In this document: positions 9,664 through 18,009 of the stretch, piece by piece | Position numbering within the stretch: the stretch's first letter is position 1 | Layout of the letters: each line of letters begins with the position of its first letter | Assembly (NCBI GenBank): GCA_963840565.1 | Contig: CAWIZH010000002.1 | Location: 992,001 to 1,056,000, forward strand | Length of the DNA stretch: 64,000 bases | Reading direction: 5' to 3' | Origin: VRUE01 sp963840565 | GTDB lineage: Bacteria; Actinomycetota; Thermoleophilia; Solirubrobacterales; 70-9 | Position numbers and translations under genes: made by a program | The notes under the pieces: model-generated | Told to the model about the DNA's origin: nothing | The model's input: only the letters and a program-made list of their open reading frames with translations | The model's database searches: none

Positions 9664-9734
9664 CCTGCTGTCCAAAGCCTTCTGACTCGGCCAGAACATC
9701 GTGCTGAGCAACTCCTACGCCCAGATCGCCGCCG

Positions 9735-10082
9735 TCAGACTCTCGGTTCCCTTCTGGCGTTCACCACGGCGACTGTCGCAAATAGGGCAGCGAAGATTGC
9801 ATGCCACAGCCTGCTGTTAGCCGACAGAACCGCAAAAGCTGCGTAGCAGACACTCATCAGCAGATAGAACCCAATGGCAAACCGCCTTTGCCGGGATGAA
9901 AGCCGGCGAGACCCGTGTCCGCCATCGAATAACCCGGGCGTCCCGGCCTCCAGCTCCGGCGCCTCGCCAAACCGCGGCAGCCAGCTTCGTGTGACATCGG
10001 AGAGATTGCGTCGCAAGCCAACGCCGACAACGACAATGCCAAGTGTGATCCCGACGACCCAAGCAATGAGATCGCTACTCAT
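9735..10082 (-). CDS. Small membrane protein, unknown function
   Basis: 115 residues with three predicted TM helices: residues 5-23 (LIAWVVGITLGIVVVGVGL), about 68-84 (FAIGFYLLMSVCYAAFAVL) and 90-108 (LWHAIFAALFATVAVV). A basic, Pro/Gly-rich loop (GSRRLSSRQRR) precedes the second helix. No recognised family. Upstream lies the DUF4242 gene on the same strand, 63 bases away, so they could share a transcript. Confidence 0.55.
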   Translation of the reverse strand: MSSDLIAWVVGITLGIVVVGVGLRRNLSDVTRSWLPRFGEAPELEAGTPGLFDGGHGSRRLSSRQRRFAIGFYLLMSVCYAAFAVLSANSRLWHAIFAALFATVAVVNARREPRV

Positions 10083-10145
10083 TGATCCAACATATCGGCA
10101 GCAAGCGAAGTAGCGCTACGGCGATTCGGCCTTAGTTGGGAGAGC

Positions 10146-10433
10146 TCAGCCGACCGCGTCGGCCCACTCGCTGAGGCGGCCCGCGAACTGAGGGGTCCCC
10201 GCGTCGACCTCGACGATCGCGTCGGCGGGGACGTTCGCCTTGTGGGCGGCGGCCATGATCGCGTCGGGCGAAGGTGCCTCGTAGAGGCAGTAGGTGCGGC
10301 GCCGGTCGGCGCTGAGGAAGGAGAACAGCCAGCGGACTCCCTCGCCGCCGTTGATCTCCTCGATCAACTCCACATCGTCGTCGCTGAGGTCCAGCTGATC
10401 GGCGAAGTTACGCTCGATCACGTAGAGAGCCAT
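10146..10433 (-). CDS. DUF4242 (SCO4226-like nickel-binding) protein
   Basis: 95 residues, near the usual size of the family. It begins MALYVIERNF, the edge strand of a ferredoxin-like fold, and contains VRWLFSFLSADRRRTYCLYEAPSPDAIMAAAHKANVPADAIVEVD. The family is annotated DUF4242; the Streptomyces SCO4226 member is a nickel-binding protein, but metal binding here is inferred only from similarity. A second copy of this domain is fused to a cyclase at 16205-17011. It stands 37 bases downstream of the large LuxR gene on the same strand. Confidence 0.75.
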   Translation of the reverse strand: MALYVIERNFADQLDLSDDDVELIEEINGGEGVRWLFSFLSADRRRTYCLYEAPSPDAIMAAAHKANVPADAIVEVDAGTPQFAGRLSEWADAVG

Positions 10434-10469
10434 CGGCTGATCGTAGCGGGGATTTCGGCCTAGGAGGGA

Positions 10470-13445
10470 TTACCGGGAAGCGAGCCCATGCCGGTGCGCG
10501 TAGGACGCGGCCTCGGTGCGGTTCGCCGACTCGGTCTTGCGCAGGATGCTGCGGATGTGGTTGGCCGCGGTGTGTTCGCTGATCGAGAGCCTGCCGCCGA
10601 TCTCGCGGTTGCTGAGTCCCTCGGCGACGAGCGCCAGGATCTGCGCCTCCCGCGGCGAGAGGCTGTCGGGCAGGTCGGCCGCGGTGGCGCCGACCCCCAG
10701 TCCGCGGATTTTCCCGAGCAGTCCCTCCATCCCGATCTGCTCGGCCAGGGCGGCGGCCTCGCCGAGCAGCGCCTCGGCCCGCTCGCGGCTTGCGGCGCCA
10801 CGCCCAAGCAGGAAACGACCGTACTCGTACGCGGTGTGCGCGAGCCAGGTCGAGGCGCCCATGCGCCGGTTCAGGTCCATCGCCCGCTCGAAGTGCTCCT
10901 CCGCGCGGGCCGGCTCCTTCAGCGTGGCGGCGAGCATGCCCAGGTAGCGATCGGCTGCCCCGTAGCAGGCCACGAGATGACCGATCATCACGTTGGTGCC
11001 GGCCAGCGGCTCCAGCTCCGGGTAGACGATCGCCGCCATCGTCTCGTCGTCGAGCGCCGCGCAGGCGTCGGCCAGGTAGACGAGCGCCGCCGTCCACAGC
11101 GAGGTCCGGAAGCCGTCGAGGCCCTGGGCGGCGAGGGCGGCCAGTTCTCGCCTTGCCTCGCGCTCCATTCCCAGCTCGGCCAGGACGGCGACGAGCCCGG
11201 GGCGCCACGGCCCCTCACGGTCGACGGTTCCGGCGAGGATCCTCATCGCCGGCGCCAACTCGGCCAGTCGCCCCTGCTCGCGGCGAAGGCCGAACATCTG
11301 AATGCCGTAGGTGCCGGATGCGTCGCGTCCGATCAGCAGCCGGCCCCATTCGCGCGAGCGCTCCGCCATCGCTTCGCTTTCCGCGAGGTTCCCCTGGCAG
11401 AGGGCGATTGCCGAGCCGTAGTGCTCAGCGACGTGGTTCATGAACGGCTGCGCCGTCCGCTCGGCCATCTCTCGCAGCGCCGCGACCTCGTCCCGGGCGG
11501 AATCGAGGTCGCAAAGGGCGACGAGCGTCGCCCCCCGCCAGGCCATCGCCTCGGTTTGGATCTCGGTGTCCCCCATCTCCTCCGCGATGTTCCGCGCCTC
11601 GGTCAGCATCGCCAGGATCTCCTCGAGCGCGGTCATCCCGCGTGCCCAGTAGGACCGAATCAACACCCGCGCCAGCGCCCTGCGGTCGCCGTGCTCCCTT
11701 GCCAGCGCTATCGCGTTGCCGCGCACGACCGCGCCCCGCTCCGGCTCGCCCGCGAAGCTGAGCCCGCGAGCGAGTCCCGCGAGCAGGCCGATCCGCAGCT
11801 CGGCATCCCCCTCGCCGACCGCGGTCAACGCCTCCTCGAGCAGCTCGATCGAGACCCGGCTCGCGATTCCGGGCCGCCAGCAGGCCTCCTCGTAGCCGAT
11901 CGCCGCCCGAGCCAGCAGCTCGGCGCTCTCGAGCCGGCGGGCGATCTCCGCCGCCGCCGCGAAGGCCTCTTGCGCATCGGTCGCCTTGCCCGCTCGATGG
12001 CTGGCCGAGCCGAGCTCGAGCAGGACACCGGCCCGCTCGGCCTCGTCCTCGATCCCGATCTCGATCGCGGTCCGCAACCGCATCCCGGCGTCGTCGAAGG
12101 CGAGCCCGGCGCTCGCGGCGCTCGCGGCGCGAAGGTTGTAGTCGACGGCCCGCTCGGCCCCACCGAACGGCGCCGCCGCGCCGAAGTGGTGGGCGAGGTC
12201 CGCGAGCGCGCGGTCGGAGGCGCCGCCGGCGCGCTCGAGCTCCTCGCCGACGCGGAGGTGCAACTCCGCCCGCCGCAGCCGCGAGAGCCGATCGTAGAGC
12301 GCTCTGCGCACGATCTCGTGGGTAAAGCGACAGGCAAGTCGCTGCGAGCGAAGCTCCTCGATCATGCCGCTTCCCACCGCCTCCTCGAGGGCAACGAGCA
12401 GCTCGTCCTCGCTGAGGCCGGCGGCGCGGCGGATCGGCTCGAGCTCGAACTCGGGCCCGGCGACGGCGGCCAGCTCGAGCAGATCCGTGGTCTTCGGGGC
12501 GAGGCGCGAGAGCCGCTGGCCGACCACCTCGTGGACGCTTTCAGGCGTCCCGAGCTCGCTCAACGGCCGGGTCACCCTCACCTCTCCCCCGCTGACCTCG
12601 ACGATCCCGGTCTCGACCAGGGCGCGCCAGAGCTCGCAGACGAGAAAGGCGTTGCCGCCGGTAAGGTCGTGGATCGTGCCGGCGAGCCCACCCAGCTCGG
12701 CGCCGGGATCGCTGCCGGCGGCGCGGCTGACCAGGTCGGAGACCTCCGCCCCGGAGAGGCCCGAGAGCCGCATTCGCACGACGTCCTCGTCGCGGCGCAG
12801 GTCGGCGAGCGTCTCCGCCAGGCCCGCAGGCAGGTCGGCCTCGGTGTCGCGAAAGGTCGCGAGGAGCAGCAACCGGCCGCTGCCGGCCGAGCGCGCCAGG
12901 TGCCGCAGCATCAGCAGCGTCGGCGCATCGGCCCAGTGCCCGTCCTCGAGCACCATCAGCACCGGCCGGCTGCGACTGACGTTCTCGAGCAGGTCCGCCA
13001 CGGCGGTGTGGAGGCGGTGGCGCTCGGTGTCGGGGTCGGCCTCGACCGGCTCGGGCAGCTCGCCGACGCGGGAGGGCAGATCGGGCAGCAGGCGCGTCAG
13101 CTCGCCGCCTCCGGTCCCGAGAGCGGCGCCGAGCTCGGCAGGATCGGTCAACCGCACGAGCTGATCGAGGGCCTCGACGAAGGGCCGGTAGGGAGTCCGA
13201 ACCGCCGCGTCGCAGGCCCCGCAGAGAACCAGCACGCCTTCGGCGGCGGCCTCGGCGGCGAACTCGCGCGTCAGCCGGCTCTTGCCGGCGCCGGGCTCGC
13301 CCGCGAGCAGCGCCACGCGGCGCCCCTCGCCTGCGGCACGAGGCATCAGCGTCCGCAGCTTCTCCAGCTCGGCCGCGCGCCCGACGAAGGGGGAGATCGA
13401 GGCTTGCCGGAGCGAGCCCGGGAGCGCCGGGGTCTCTGCATCCAT
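10470..13445 (-). CDS. Large ATP-binding LuxR-family regulator (LAL type)
   Basis: 991 residues, typical for LAL regulators. An N-terminal AAA domain starts FVGRAAELEKL, with Walker A GEPGAGKS at 49-56 and Walker B LMVLEDGHWAD near 160. A long helical TPR-like middle region follows, and a C-terminal LuxR helix-turn-helix (LSPREAQILALVAEGLSNREIGGRLSISEHT, about 925-990). It is expected to be an inducer- and ATP-dependent transcription activator. The divergent neighbour is a berberine-bridge-type oxidase followed by a second flavoprotein; a 7+4+7 dyad lies just upstream of this start, so it may control that pair. Reading frame intact. Confidence 0.92.
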   Translation of the reverse strand: MDAETPALPGSLRQASISPFVGRAAELEKLRTLMPRAAGEGRRVALLAGEPGAGKSRLTREFAAEAAAEGVLVLCGACDAAVRTPYRPFVEALDQLVRLTDPAELGAALGTGGGELTRLLPDLPSRVGELPEPVEADPDTERHRLHTAVADLLENVSRSRPVLMVLEDGHWADAPTLLMLRHLARSAGSGRLLLLATFRDTEADLPAGLAETLADLRRDEDVVRMRLSGLSGAEVSDLVSRAAGSDPGAELGGLAGTIHDLTGGNAFLVCELWRALVETGIVEVSGGEVRVTRPLSELGTPESVHEVVGQRLSRLAPKTTDLLELAAVAGPEFELEPIRRAAGLSEDELLVALEEAVGSGMIEELRSQRLACRFTHEIVRRALYDRLSRLRRAELHLRVGEELERAGGASDRALADLAHHFGAAAPFGGAERAVDYNLRAASAASAGLAFDDAGMRLRTAIEIGIEDEAERAGVLLELGSASHRAGKATDAQEAFAAAAEIARRLESAELLARAAIGYEEACWRPGIASRVSIELLEEALTAVGEGDAELRIGLLAGLARGLSFAGEPERGAVVRGNAIALAREHGDRRALARVLIRSYWARGMTALEEILAMLTEARNIAEEMGDTEIQTEAMAWRGATLVALCDLDSARDEVAALREMAERTAQPFMNHVAEHYGSAIALCQGNLAESEAMAERSREWGRLLIGRDASGTYGIQMFGLRREQGRLAELAPAMRILAGTVDREGPWRPGLVAVLAELGMEREARRELAALAAQGLDGFRTSLWTAALVYLADACAALDDETMAAIVYPELEPLAGTNVMIGHLVACYGAADRYLGMLAATLKEPARAEEHFERAMDLNRRMGASTWLAHTAYEYGRFLLGRGAASRERAEALLGEAAALAEQIGMEGLLGKIRGLGVGATAADLPDSLSPREAQILALVAEGLSNREIGGRLSISEHTAANHIRSILRKTESANRTEAASYAHRHGLASR

Positions 13446-13455
13446 GGGGAAAAAG

Positions 13456-13473
13456 ATAGTCAGACTTGACTAT
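13456..13473. promoter_or_regulatory. 18-bp inverted repeat between LuxR gene and oxidase gene
   Basis: ATAGTCA at 13456-13462 and TGACTAT at 13467-13473 form a perfect 7-bp dyad around GACT. It sits 11 bases upstream of the LuxR start (13445) in the 149-bp divergent gap, and is AT-richer than its surroundings. It is a candidate operator for the divergent pair. Confidence 0.5.
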
Positions 13474-13594
13474 TCCGCCTGGAATCGGCCGCATGCGGAG
13501 CAGCTCGAAGTGGGTCAGATCAGGTCATGACAGGCGGATTCCGCAGCCCTACGCTCGTCGGCAAGAGATTGAGACGACCCGCAAGGAGGAACCG

Positions 13595-14971
13595 ATGAGC
13601 AGCACCGCGCCCAGTGAGATAACCGGCTTCAAGGGAAGGCTGACCCGCCCCGAGGACCCAGGCTACGACGATGTCCGCGCCGTCAACAACGCGATGATCG
13701 ACCGCCGTCCGGCCCTGATCGCAACCTGCACCGACGCCGGCGACGTTGCGAAGGTCATCGCCTTCGCCAGCGCCAACGACCTGCCGCTGGCGGTCCGCGG
13801 CGGCGGCCACAACGGTGCCGGGCTGGGGACCGTCGAGGACGGCGTCGTCCTCGACCTCTCGGGACTGAAGGGCATCGAGGTCGACCCCGAGGCCCGGACG
13901 GTCCGGGTCGGCGGCGGCTGCCTGTGGGGCGAAGTCGATGCGGCGACCAACGAGCATGGACTGGCGGCACCGAGCGGGATCATCTCGACCACCGGCGTCG
14001 GCGGCCTCACCCTGGGCGGCGGCCTCGGCCACCTGACCCGCAAATGCGGCCTCAGCATCGACAACCTGCTCGAGGCCGACGTCATCCTCGCCAGCGGCGA
14101 GCAGGTGCGGGCAGCCGCGGACGAGAACCCCGACCTCTTCTGGGCGATCCGCGGCGGCGGCGGCAACTTCGGCGTCGTCACCTCCTTCGTCTTCCGGCTG
14201 CACGAGGTCGGCACGATCGTCGGCGGTCCGACCTTCTGGGCGGTCGAGGACGGCGCCGAGGTACTGACGGCCTACCGCGACTTCATCCTGGGCGCCCCCA
14301 GGGAGCTGAACGGGTTCTTCGCCTTCGCCTCCGTTCCCCCGGCGCCGCCGTTCCCCGACGAGCTCCACCTGCGCAAGGTCAGCGGCGTCGTCTGGTGCTA
14401 CTCGGGCGACCCGGCAGACGCCGCCGAGGCGATGGCCCCGCTGCTGGAGGCGACCCCGGAGCCGCTGCTGCACGGGCCGCAGGAGATGCCGCTGCCCGCG
14501 CTGCAGAGCGCCTTCGACCCGGTCTACCCGGCCGGGGACCAGTGGTACTGGCGGGCCGACTTCGTCAAGGAGATCCCCGACGAGGCCGTTGCGCTCCATG
14601 CCAAGTTCGGAGCCGAAATGCCGACCTGGAAGTCGACCATGCACCTGTACCCGATCGACGGGGCCGCCCACGACGTCGGGCCCACCGACACCCCGTGGGC
14701 CTACCGCGACGCCAACTGGGGCTCCGTCTTCGCCGGCGTCGACCCCGACCCCGCCAACGCGGACGCGATCCGCAGCTGGTGCGTCGATTACTTCGAGGCC
14801 CTGCACCCCTACTCGGCGGGCGGCGCCTACGTGAACATGATGATGGACGAGGGCCAGGAGCGAGTGCGGGCGAGCTACGGCGACAACTACGACCGCCTCG
14901 CCCAGATCAAGGCCAAGTACGACCCCGACAACCTCTTCCGGGTCAACCAGAACATCCAGCCGAATGCCTGA
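13595..14971 (+). CDS. FAD-binding oxidoreductase, berberine-bridge-enzyme type
   Basis: 458 residues from ATG 13595, chosen because AAGGAGGA lies 6 bases upstream. The PCMH-type FAD domain has RGGGHNGAG, whose His is the usual site of covalent 8-alpha FAD attachment, and VGGLTLGGGLG. The second covalent Cys of bicovalent BBE enzymes is absent at GIISTTGVGG, so a single His link is expected. The C-terminal BBE domain ends YVNMMMDEGQERV...YDPDNLFRVNQNIQP. Substrate not predictable. The stop overlaps the start of the next flavoprotein by 8 bases, indicating translational coupling. Confidence 0.88.
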   Translation: MSSTAPSEITGFKGRLTRPEDPGYDDVRAVNNAMIDRRPALIATCTDAGDVAKVIAFASANDLPLAVRGGGHNGAGLGTVEDGVVLDLSGLKGIEVDPEARTVRVGGGCLWGEVDAATNEHGLAAPSGIISTTGVGGLTLGGGLGHLTRKCGLSIDNLLEADVILASGEQVRAAADENPDLFWAIRGGGGNFGVVTSFVFRLHEVGTIVGGPTFWAVEDGAEVLTAYRDFILGAPRELNGFFAFASVPPAPPFPDELHLRKVSGVVWCYSGDPADAAEAMAPLLEATPEPLLHGPQEMPLPALQSAFDPVYPAGDQWYWRADFVKEIPDEAVALHAKFGAEMPTWKSTMHLYPIDGAAHDVGPTDTPWAYRDANWGSVFAGVDPDPANADAIRSWCVDYFEALHPYSAGGAYVNMMMDEGQERVRASYGDNYDRLAQIKAKYDPDNLFRVNQNIQPNA

Positions 14972-16182
14972 TCGCGAATACGACGTCGTGGTCGTCGGCG
15001 GCAGCCTGGCCGGGTGCGCCGCGGCTCGCCTGCTGGCGCTGCGGGGGGCTCGGGTCGCCGTGGTGGAGAAGCGGCCCGAGCTCGACGCCTACAAGGTCGT
15101 CTGCACCCACAACATCCAGGCCGGTGCGATGCCGGCGATGGAGCGCCTCGGGATCGGGCCGGCGATCCGCGACGCCGGCGCCGTCCAGGCCCAGTCCGAC
15201 ATCTGGACGCGCTACGGGTGGATACGCCCGCCCGATCGGGGCCTGCGCAGCTTGAACCTGCGGCGCTCGGTCCTTGACCCGATCGTGCGCCGTCAGGCGA
15301 TCGAGACTGCGGGCGTGGACTACCTGCCCGGCCTGACGGCGGTGGGACTCGAGGGCGATGAGCAGGTCGAGGGTGTCCGCGTTTCGGGGCGTAGCGGGAA
15401 AGGAGAGAACGCTGACGGCAAGGCTCGTGGTTGCTGCCGACGGACGCGATTCGCAGATGGCGCGGATGGCGGGGGTCGCGGGGCGCGTCCGAGCGCACGG
15501 GCGCTTCTGTTACTTCTCGTACTTCAGGGACGTCCCACTGCGCGATCCCAGCCGGGGGATGGTCTGGTTCGGCGACCCCGACATGGCGTACCTCCACCCA
15601 AACGAGGAGGGCGTCTCGATGGTCGCGGTAGTGGCGGCCAAGCGACGGCTGGACGAGTTTCGCGGCGATCCTGAGCCAGCGGTTCGCGCGCACTTTCGGA
15701 GCCTGGCCGATGCTCCGAGCCTGGACGGCGCGCGCCCGATCGCGAAATGGTTCGGAAAGCTCGAGATGCCGAGCACGATCCGCCCTGCCGCGGCGCGGGG
15801 TATGGCGTTTGTCGGCGATGCTGCCCAGGCGTCCGATCCGATTTTCGGCGTCGGCTGCGGCTGGGCGTTCCAGTCGGCGGACTGGCTGGATGAGGAAGTC
15901 GGCCCGGCTCTGCGCGGATCGGATCGCGGGCTCAATCGAGCCCTGAAGGGCTACGCGCGGCGCCACCGCCGCGAGCTCGGTGCCCATCATTGGTTCATCT
16001 CCGACTACTCGAGCGGGCGACGCTTCTCGCCACTCGACAAGCTCGTCTACTCGGCCGCAGCCCGCGACGCCGAGCTAGCCGGGCGGGTAGAGGACTTCGG
16101 CACCCGCTCGATCGGCGGCATCGCCGGCACCCGGAGGATGATCACCCGGGCCGCCTTGGTGCGGCTTGGATTGGCCGGCTGA
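14964..16182 (+). CDS. FAD-dependent oxidoreductase, geranylgeranyl-reductase/monooxygenase-like (frame broken)
   Basis: About 405 residues. The N-terminal Rossmann motif is VVVGGSLAGCAAARLLALRG, with the adenine-binding acidic residue in VAVVEKR. A second dinucleotide segment is ARLVVAADGRDSQMARMAG, and the GD motif is GMAFVGDAAQASDPIFGVGCGWAFQSADWL. This is the group 'NAD(P)/FAD-dependent oxidoreductase' of the geranylgeranyl reductase/PHBH superfamily. One surplus A in the GGGAAAGGAG stretch near 15392 shifts the frame; without it the coding is continuous. It overlaps the upstream oxidase gene, so the two likely act in one pathway. Confidence 0.8.
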
Positions 16183-16204
16183 GCGAGAGTACAGTTCGAT
16201 CCCG

Positions 16205-17011
16205 ATGCCGCTCTACATGGATCGTCACGACCTTCCGGATGCGACGGCTGCCGACATCGCATCCGCTCACCTGCGCGATCTCGAGGTGCAAGAGCGCTTC
16301 GGCGTGCGTTTCATTACCTACTGGTTCGAAGAGGAGGCCGGCAGCGCATTTTGCCTCGTCGAGGGTCCCGACAAAGAGTCCGTCGAGGCAGCCCACAGCG
16401 CCTCGCACGGGATGCTTCCGCTGAACGTGGTCGAAGTCGACGAGGCGAGCATTCGTGGGTTCTTTGGACGGCTCAATACTCACCCCCGGGGAGAGCCTTA
16501 CGTAGAAAGCGCCTTCCGAGCGATCCTCTTCACCGACATGGTCGACTCCACTCGTCTCACCCAACAATTGGGCGATCGCGAGGCCATGCAGCTAGTTCAC
16601 CAACACGACTCGATAGTGCGCTCTGGCTTGGCGCAGTTCGGCGGCAGCGAAATCAAGCACACTGGAGATGGGATCATGGCGGCGTTCGACGCGGCGTCCC
16701 GAGCGGTCGGCGCGGGAGTGCAAATCCAGCGGGCGCTTGGAGAGCTCAATGCCGATGGGCAGTCGGCATTGCAGGTGCGCATCGGGGTGGCCGCGGGAGA
16801 GCCCGTAACTGAGCAAGACGATTTCTTCGGAGCAACTGTGCAGCAGGCCGCGCGGCTGTGCGCATGCGCTCAGCCAGATTGCATCGTCGTCTCATCCGGG
16901 GTGCACGATCTCTGCCGCGGAAAGGGGATCCGCTTCTCCGACGCGGGGCCCATCGCCGCGAAGGGCTTCGACGAGCCAATCGGGCACTTTGAGGTCGACT
17001 GGCGCGACTGA
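16205..17011 (+). CDS. DUF4242-like domain fused to class III nucleotide cyclase
   Basis: 268 residues from ATG 16205. Residues 1-85 match DUF4242: MPLYMDRHDLP at the start, then RFITYWFEEEAGSAFCLVEGPDKESVEAAHSASHG and VVEVDE. Residues 100-265 form a class III cyclase: AILFTDMVDSTRLTQQLGD with metal Asp, EIKHTGDGIMAAFDAA with the substrate Lys and second Asp, and GATVQQAARLCACAQ. In the last motif the usual Asn of VNxxxR is Gln, so activity or kinetics may be altered. No TM helix or signal peptide: a soluble cytoplasmic cyclase with a small sensor domain. It is 22 bases downstream of the flavoprotein on the same strand. Confidence 0.85.
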   Translation: MPLYMDRHDLPDATAADIASAHLRDLEVQERFGVRFITYWFEEEAGSAFCLVEGPDKESVEAAHSASHGMLPLNVVEVDEASIRGFFGRLNTHPRGEPYVESAFRAILFTDMVDSTRLTQQLGDREAMQLVHQHDSIVRSGLAQFGGSEIKHTGDGIMAAFDAASRAVGAGVQIQRALGELNADGQSALQVRIGVAAGEPVTEQDDFFGATVQQAARLCACAQPDCIVVSSGVHDLCRGKGIRFSDAGPIAAKGFDEPIGHFEVDWRD

Positions 17012-17090
17012 CTTGTGGATCGCCGCGATCGAAGTAAGCCACGGCATGGAGGTCGCAACCGCCAACACAACCGAGTTCCAGCGGTCCCGG
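16989..17090 (+). pseudogene. PIN-domain (VapC-like) C-terminal remnant
   Basis: In frame from 16989 the peptide TDLWIAAIEVSHGMEVATANTTEFQR appears, split here as TDLWIAAIEVSHG and MEVATANTTEFQR. It matches the C-terminal signature of PIN-domain toxins (DxxIAA...HG..VxTxNxxxFxR). No upstream PIN half exists, because the frame is occupied by the cyclase gene end, which overlaps the first 23 bases. It reads as a fragment left by an old deletion. Only the sequence pattern supports this. Confidence 0.45.
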
Positions 17091-17111
17091 GCCTCACCGT
17101 CGGAGGTCAAT

Positions 17112-17333
17112 GTGGTGAGCAGTGCTGAATCCCCACACTTCGAGATCGGCCAAGCCGTCCTAGTCGATGAGGGACTTCCGGGGAAGATCACGGCCATCAA
17201 GCGAGGAACGGTCCCTGGTGCCTTGGGCATACCCCCGTTGGACACATGGCTCTATACGGTCAAGCCCGAAGCCGGCGGCCGCGACCAGACCGATGTCCCG
17301 GAGTACAACGTGGTCACACAGAAGGCTACGTAG
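17112..17333 (+). CDS. Small hypothetical protein
   Basis: 73 residues. The GTG start at 17112 is chosen because GGAGG lies at 17102-17106, five bases upstream. The product, beginning VVSSAESPHFEIGQAVLV, has a beta-rich N-terminal half (IGQAVLVDEG, GKITAIKRG, TWLYTVKPE), reminiscent of a small SH3-like or KOW-like barrel, and an acidic polar tail. The same frame is open upstream through a VapC-like remnant, so a longer fusion starting at TTG 16989 is formally possible but less likely. Function unknown. Confidence 0.5.
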   Translation: MVSSAESPHFEIGQAVLVDEGLPGKITAIKRGTVPGALGIPPLDTWLYTVKPEAGGRDQTDVPEYNVVTQKAT

Positions 17334-17358
17334 GGCTTCAGGCCGACCTTTCAGTCAA

Positions 17359-17431
17359 TACCGCTACGGGGATTCGAACCCCGGTTTCTGGCATGAGAAG
17401 CCAGCGTCCTAGTCCCCTAGACGATAGCGGC
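17359..17431 (-). tRNA. tRNA-Glu (CTC)
   Basis: On the minus strand the cloverleaf reads GCCGCTA acceptor, GTCTAGGGG D-arm, anticodon arm CTGGC-TTCTCAT-GCCAG with anticodon CTC, and T-arm GGGGTTCGAATCCCC. The first acceptor pair is G-U. No CCA is encoded. Confidence 0.93.
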
Positions 17432-17522
17432 AGGGGTCGGCCATTCTAGCGAGCGGGGCGGGTGGGTTGCTCGGCGGTCGCGGTGGGTGGCTGGGCGGCA
17501 AACCGGTAGATTGCCTGGCCTC

Positions 17523-17609
17523 GCGGCTGTGGCGGAACTGGTAGACGCGCACGGTTCAGATCCGTGTGGAGGAAACTCCGTGGAGGTTCGACTCCTCTCA
17601 GCCGCACCA
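17523..17609 (+). tRNA. tRNA-Leu (CAG), CCA encoded
   Basis: Acceptor GCGGCTG pairs with CAGCCGC. Anticodon arm ACGG-TTCAGAT-CCGT gives anticodon CAG, and a long variable arm (TGGAGGAAACTCC) marks a class II tRNA. Discriminator A at 17606 is followed by encoded CCA. Confidence 0.95.
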
Positions 17610-17625
17610 ATCTTCGAAGTTCAAA

Positions 17626-17654
17626 CCCTCGGCCCCAGAGCGGCCGGGGGTTTT
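17626..17654 (+). terminator. Rho-independent terminator after tRNA-Leu
   Basis: CCCTCGGCC (17626-17634) pairs with GGCCGGGGG (17642-17650), with one G-U pair, followed by TTTT at 17651-17654. It lies 16 bases downstream of the tRNA. Confidence 0.75.
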
Positions 17655-17786
17655 CGCGTTCAGGACCAAGCTCGGCGACCGCAACTTTTTATCACTCAAT
17701 GTTTTTTGAGCTATGTCGGGGTCAACCCTCGGACGGGCAGGCGGGAGGCGCCGACAGGGACGCCATTCGAGAGAGAGGATCGAAGG

Positions 17787-17990
17787 ATGGAGTCGGGAGC
17801 CAAAGAACGAGGGGCAGCGGTCCCTGCCAAGCGACGGGCGCAGGCGCTGAAGCACCCGCTGCGAGCGCGGATCGCCGCCGAGCTGGAGAAACACAGGATG
17901 GATCCCCCGGAACTGGCCGAGGTCCTGGGCGAGCCGCTACCCCGGGTTACTTACCACTGCAAAGTACTGGCAAAGGCCGGCCTGCCTTAG
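17787..17990 (+). CDS. Truncated ArsR-type winged-helix protein
   Basis: 67 residues, ATG 17787 after a weak purine-rich ribosome site. The sequence AQALKHPLRARIAAELEKHRMDPPELAEVLGEPLPRVTYHCKVLAKAGL is the standard N-terminal and recognition-helix part of ArsR/HTH_20 regulators, but it stops right after the recognition helix, where the family has the wing and dimerisation helix. This may be a broken gene or a frameshifted 3' end. It converges with the alpha/beta hydrolase 19 bases on. Confidence 0.55.
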   Translation: MESGAKERGAAVPAKRRAQALKHPLRARIAAELEKHRMDPPELAEVLGEPLPRVTYHCKVLAKAGLP

Positions 17991-18009
17991 GCCGCGAACC
18001 CAGCCGCAC

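Noticed and set aside
10488..13469. 993-codon open frame antisense to the LuxR regulator
   Set aside because: It is the complement of a high-GC gene with a strong third-position bias; it has no domain, and the LuxR frame shows clear AAA and HTH motifs.
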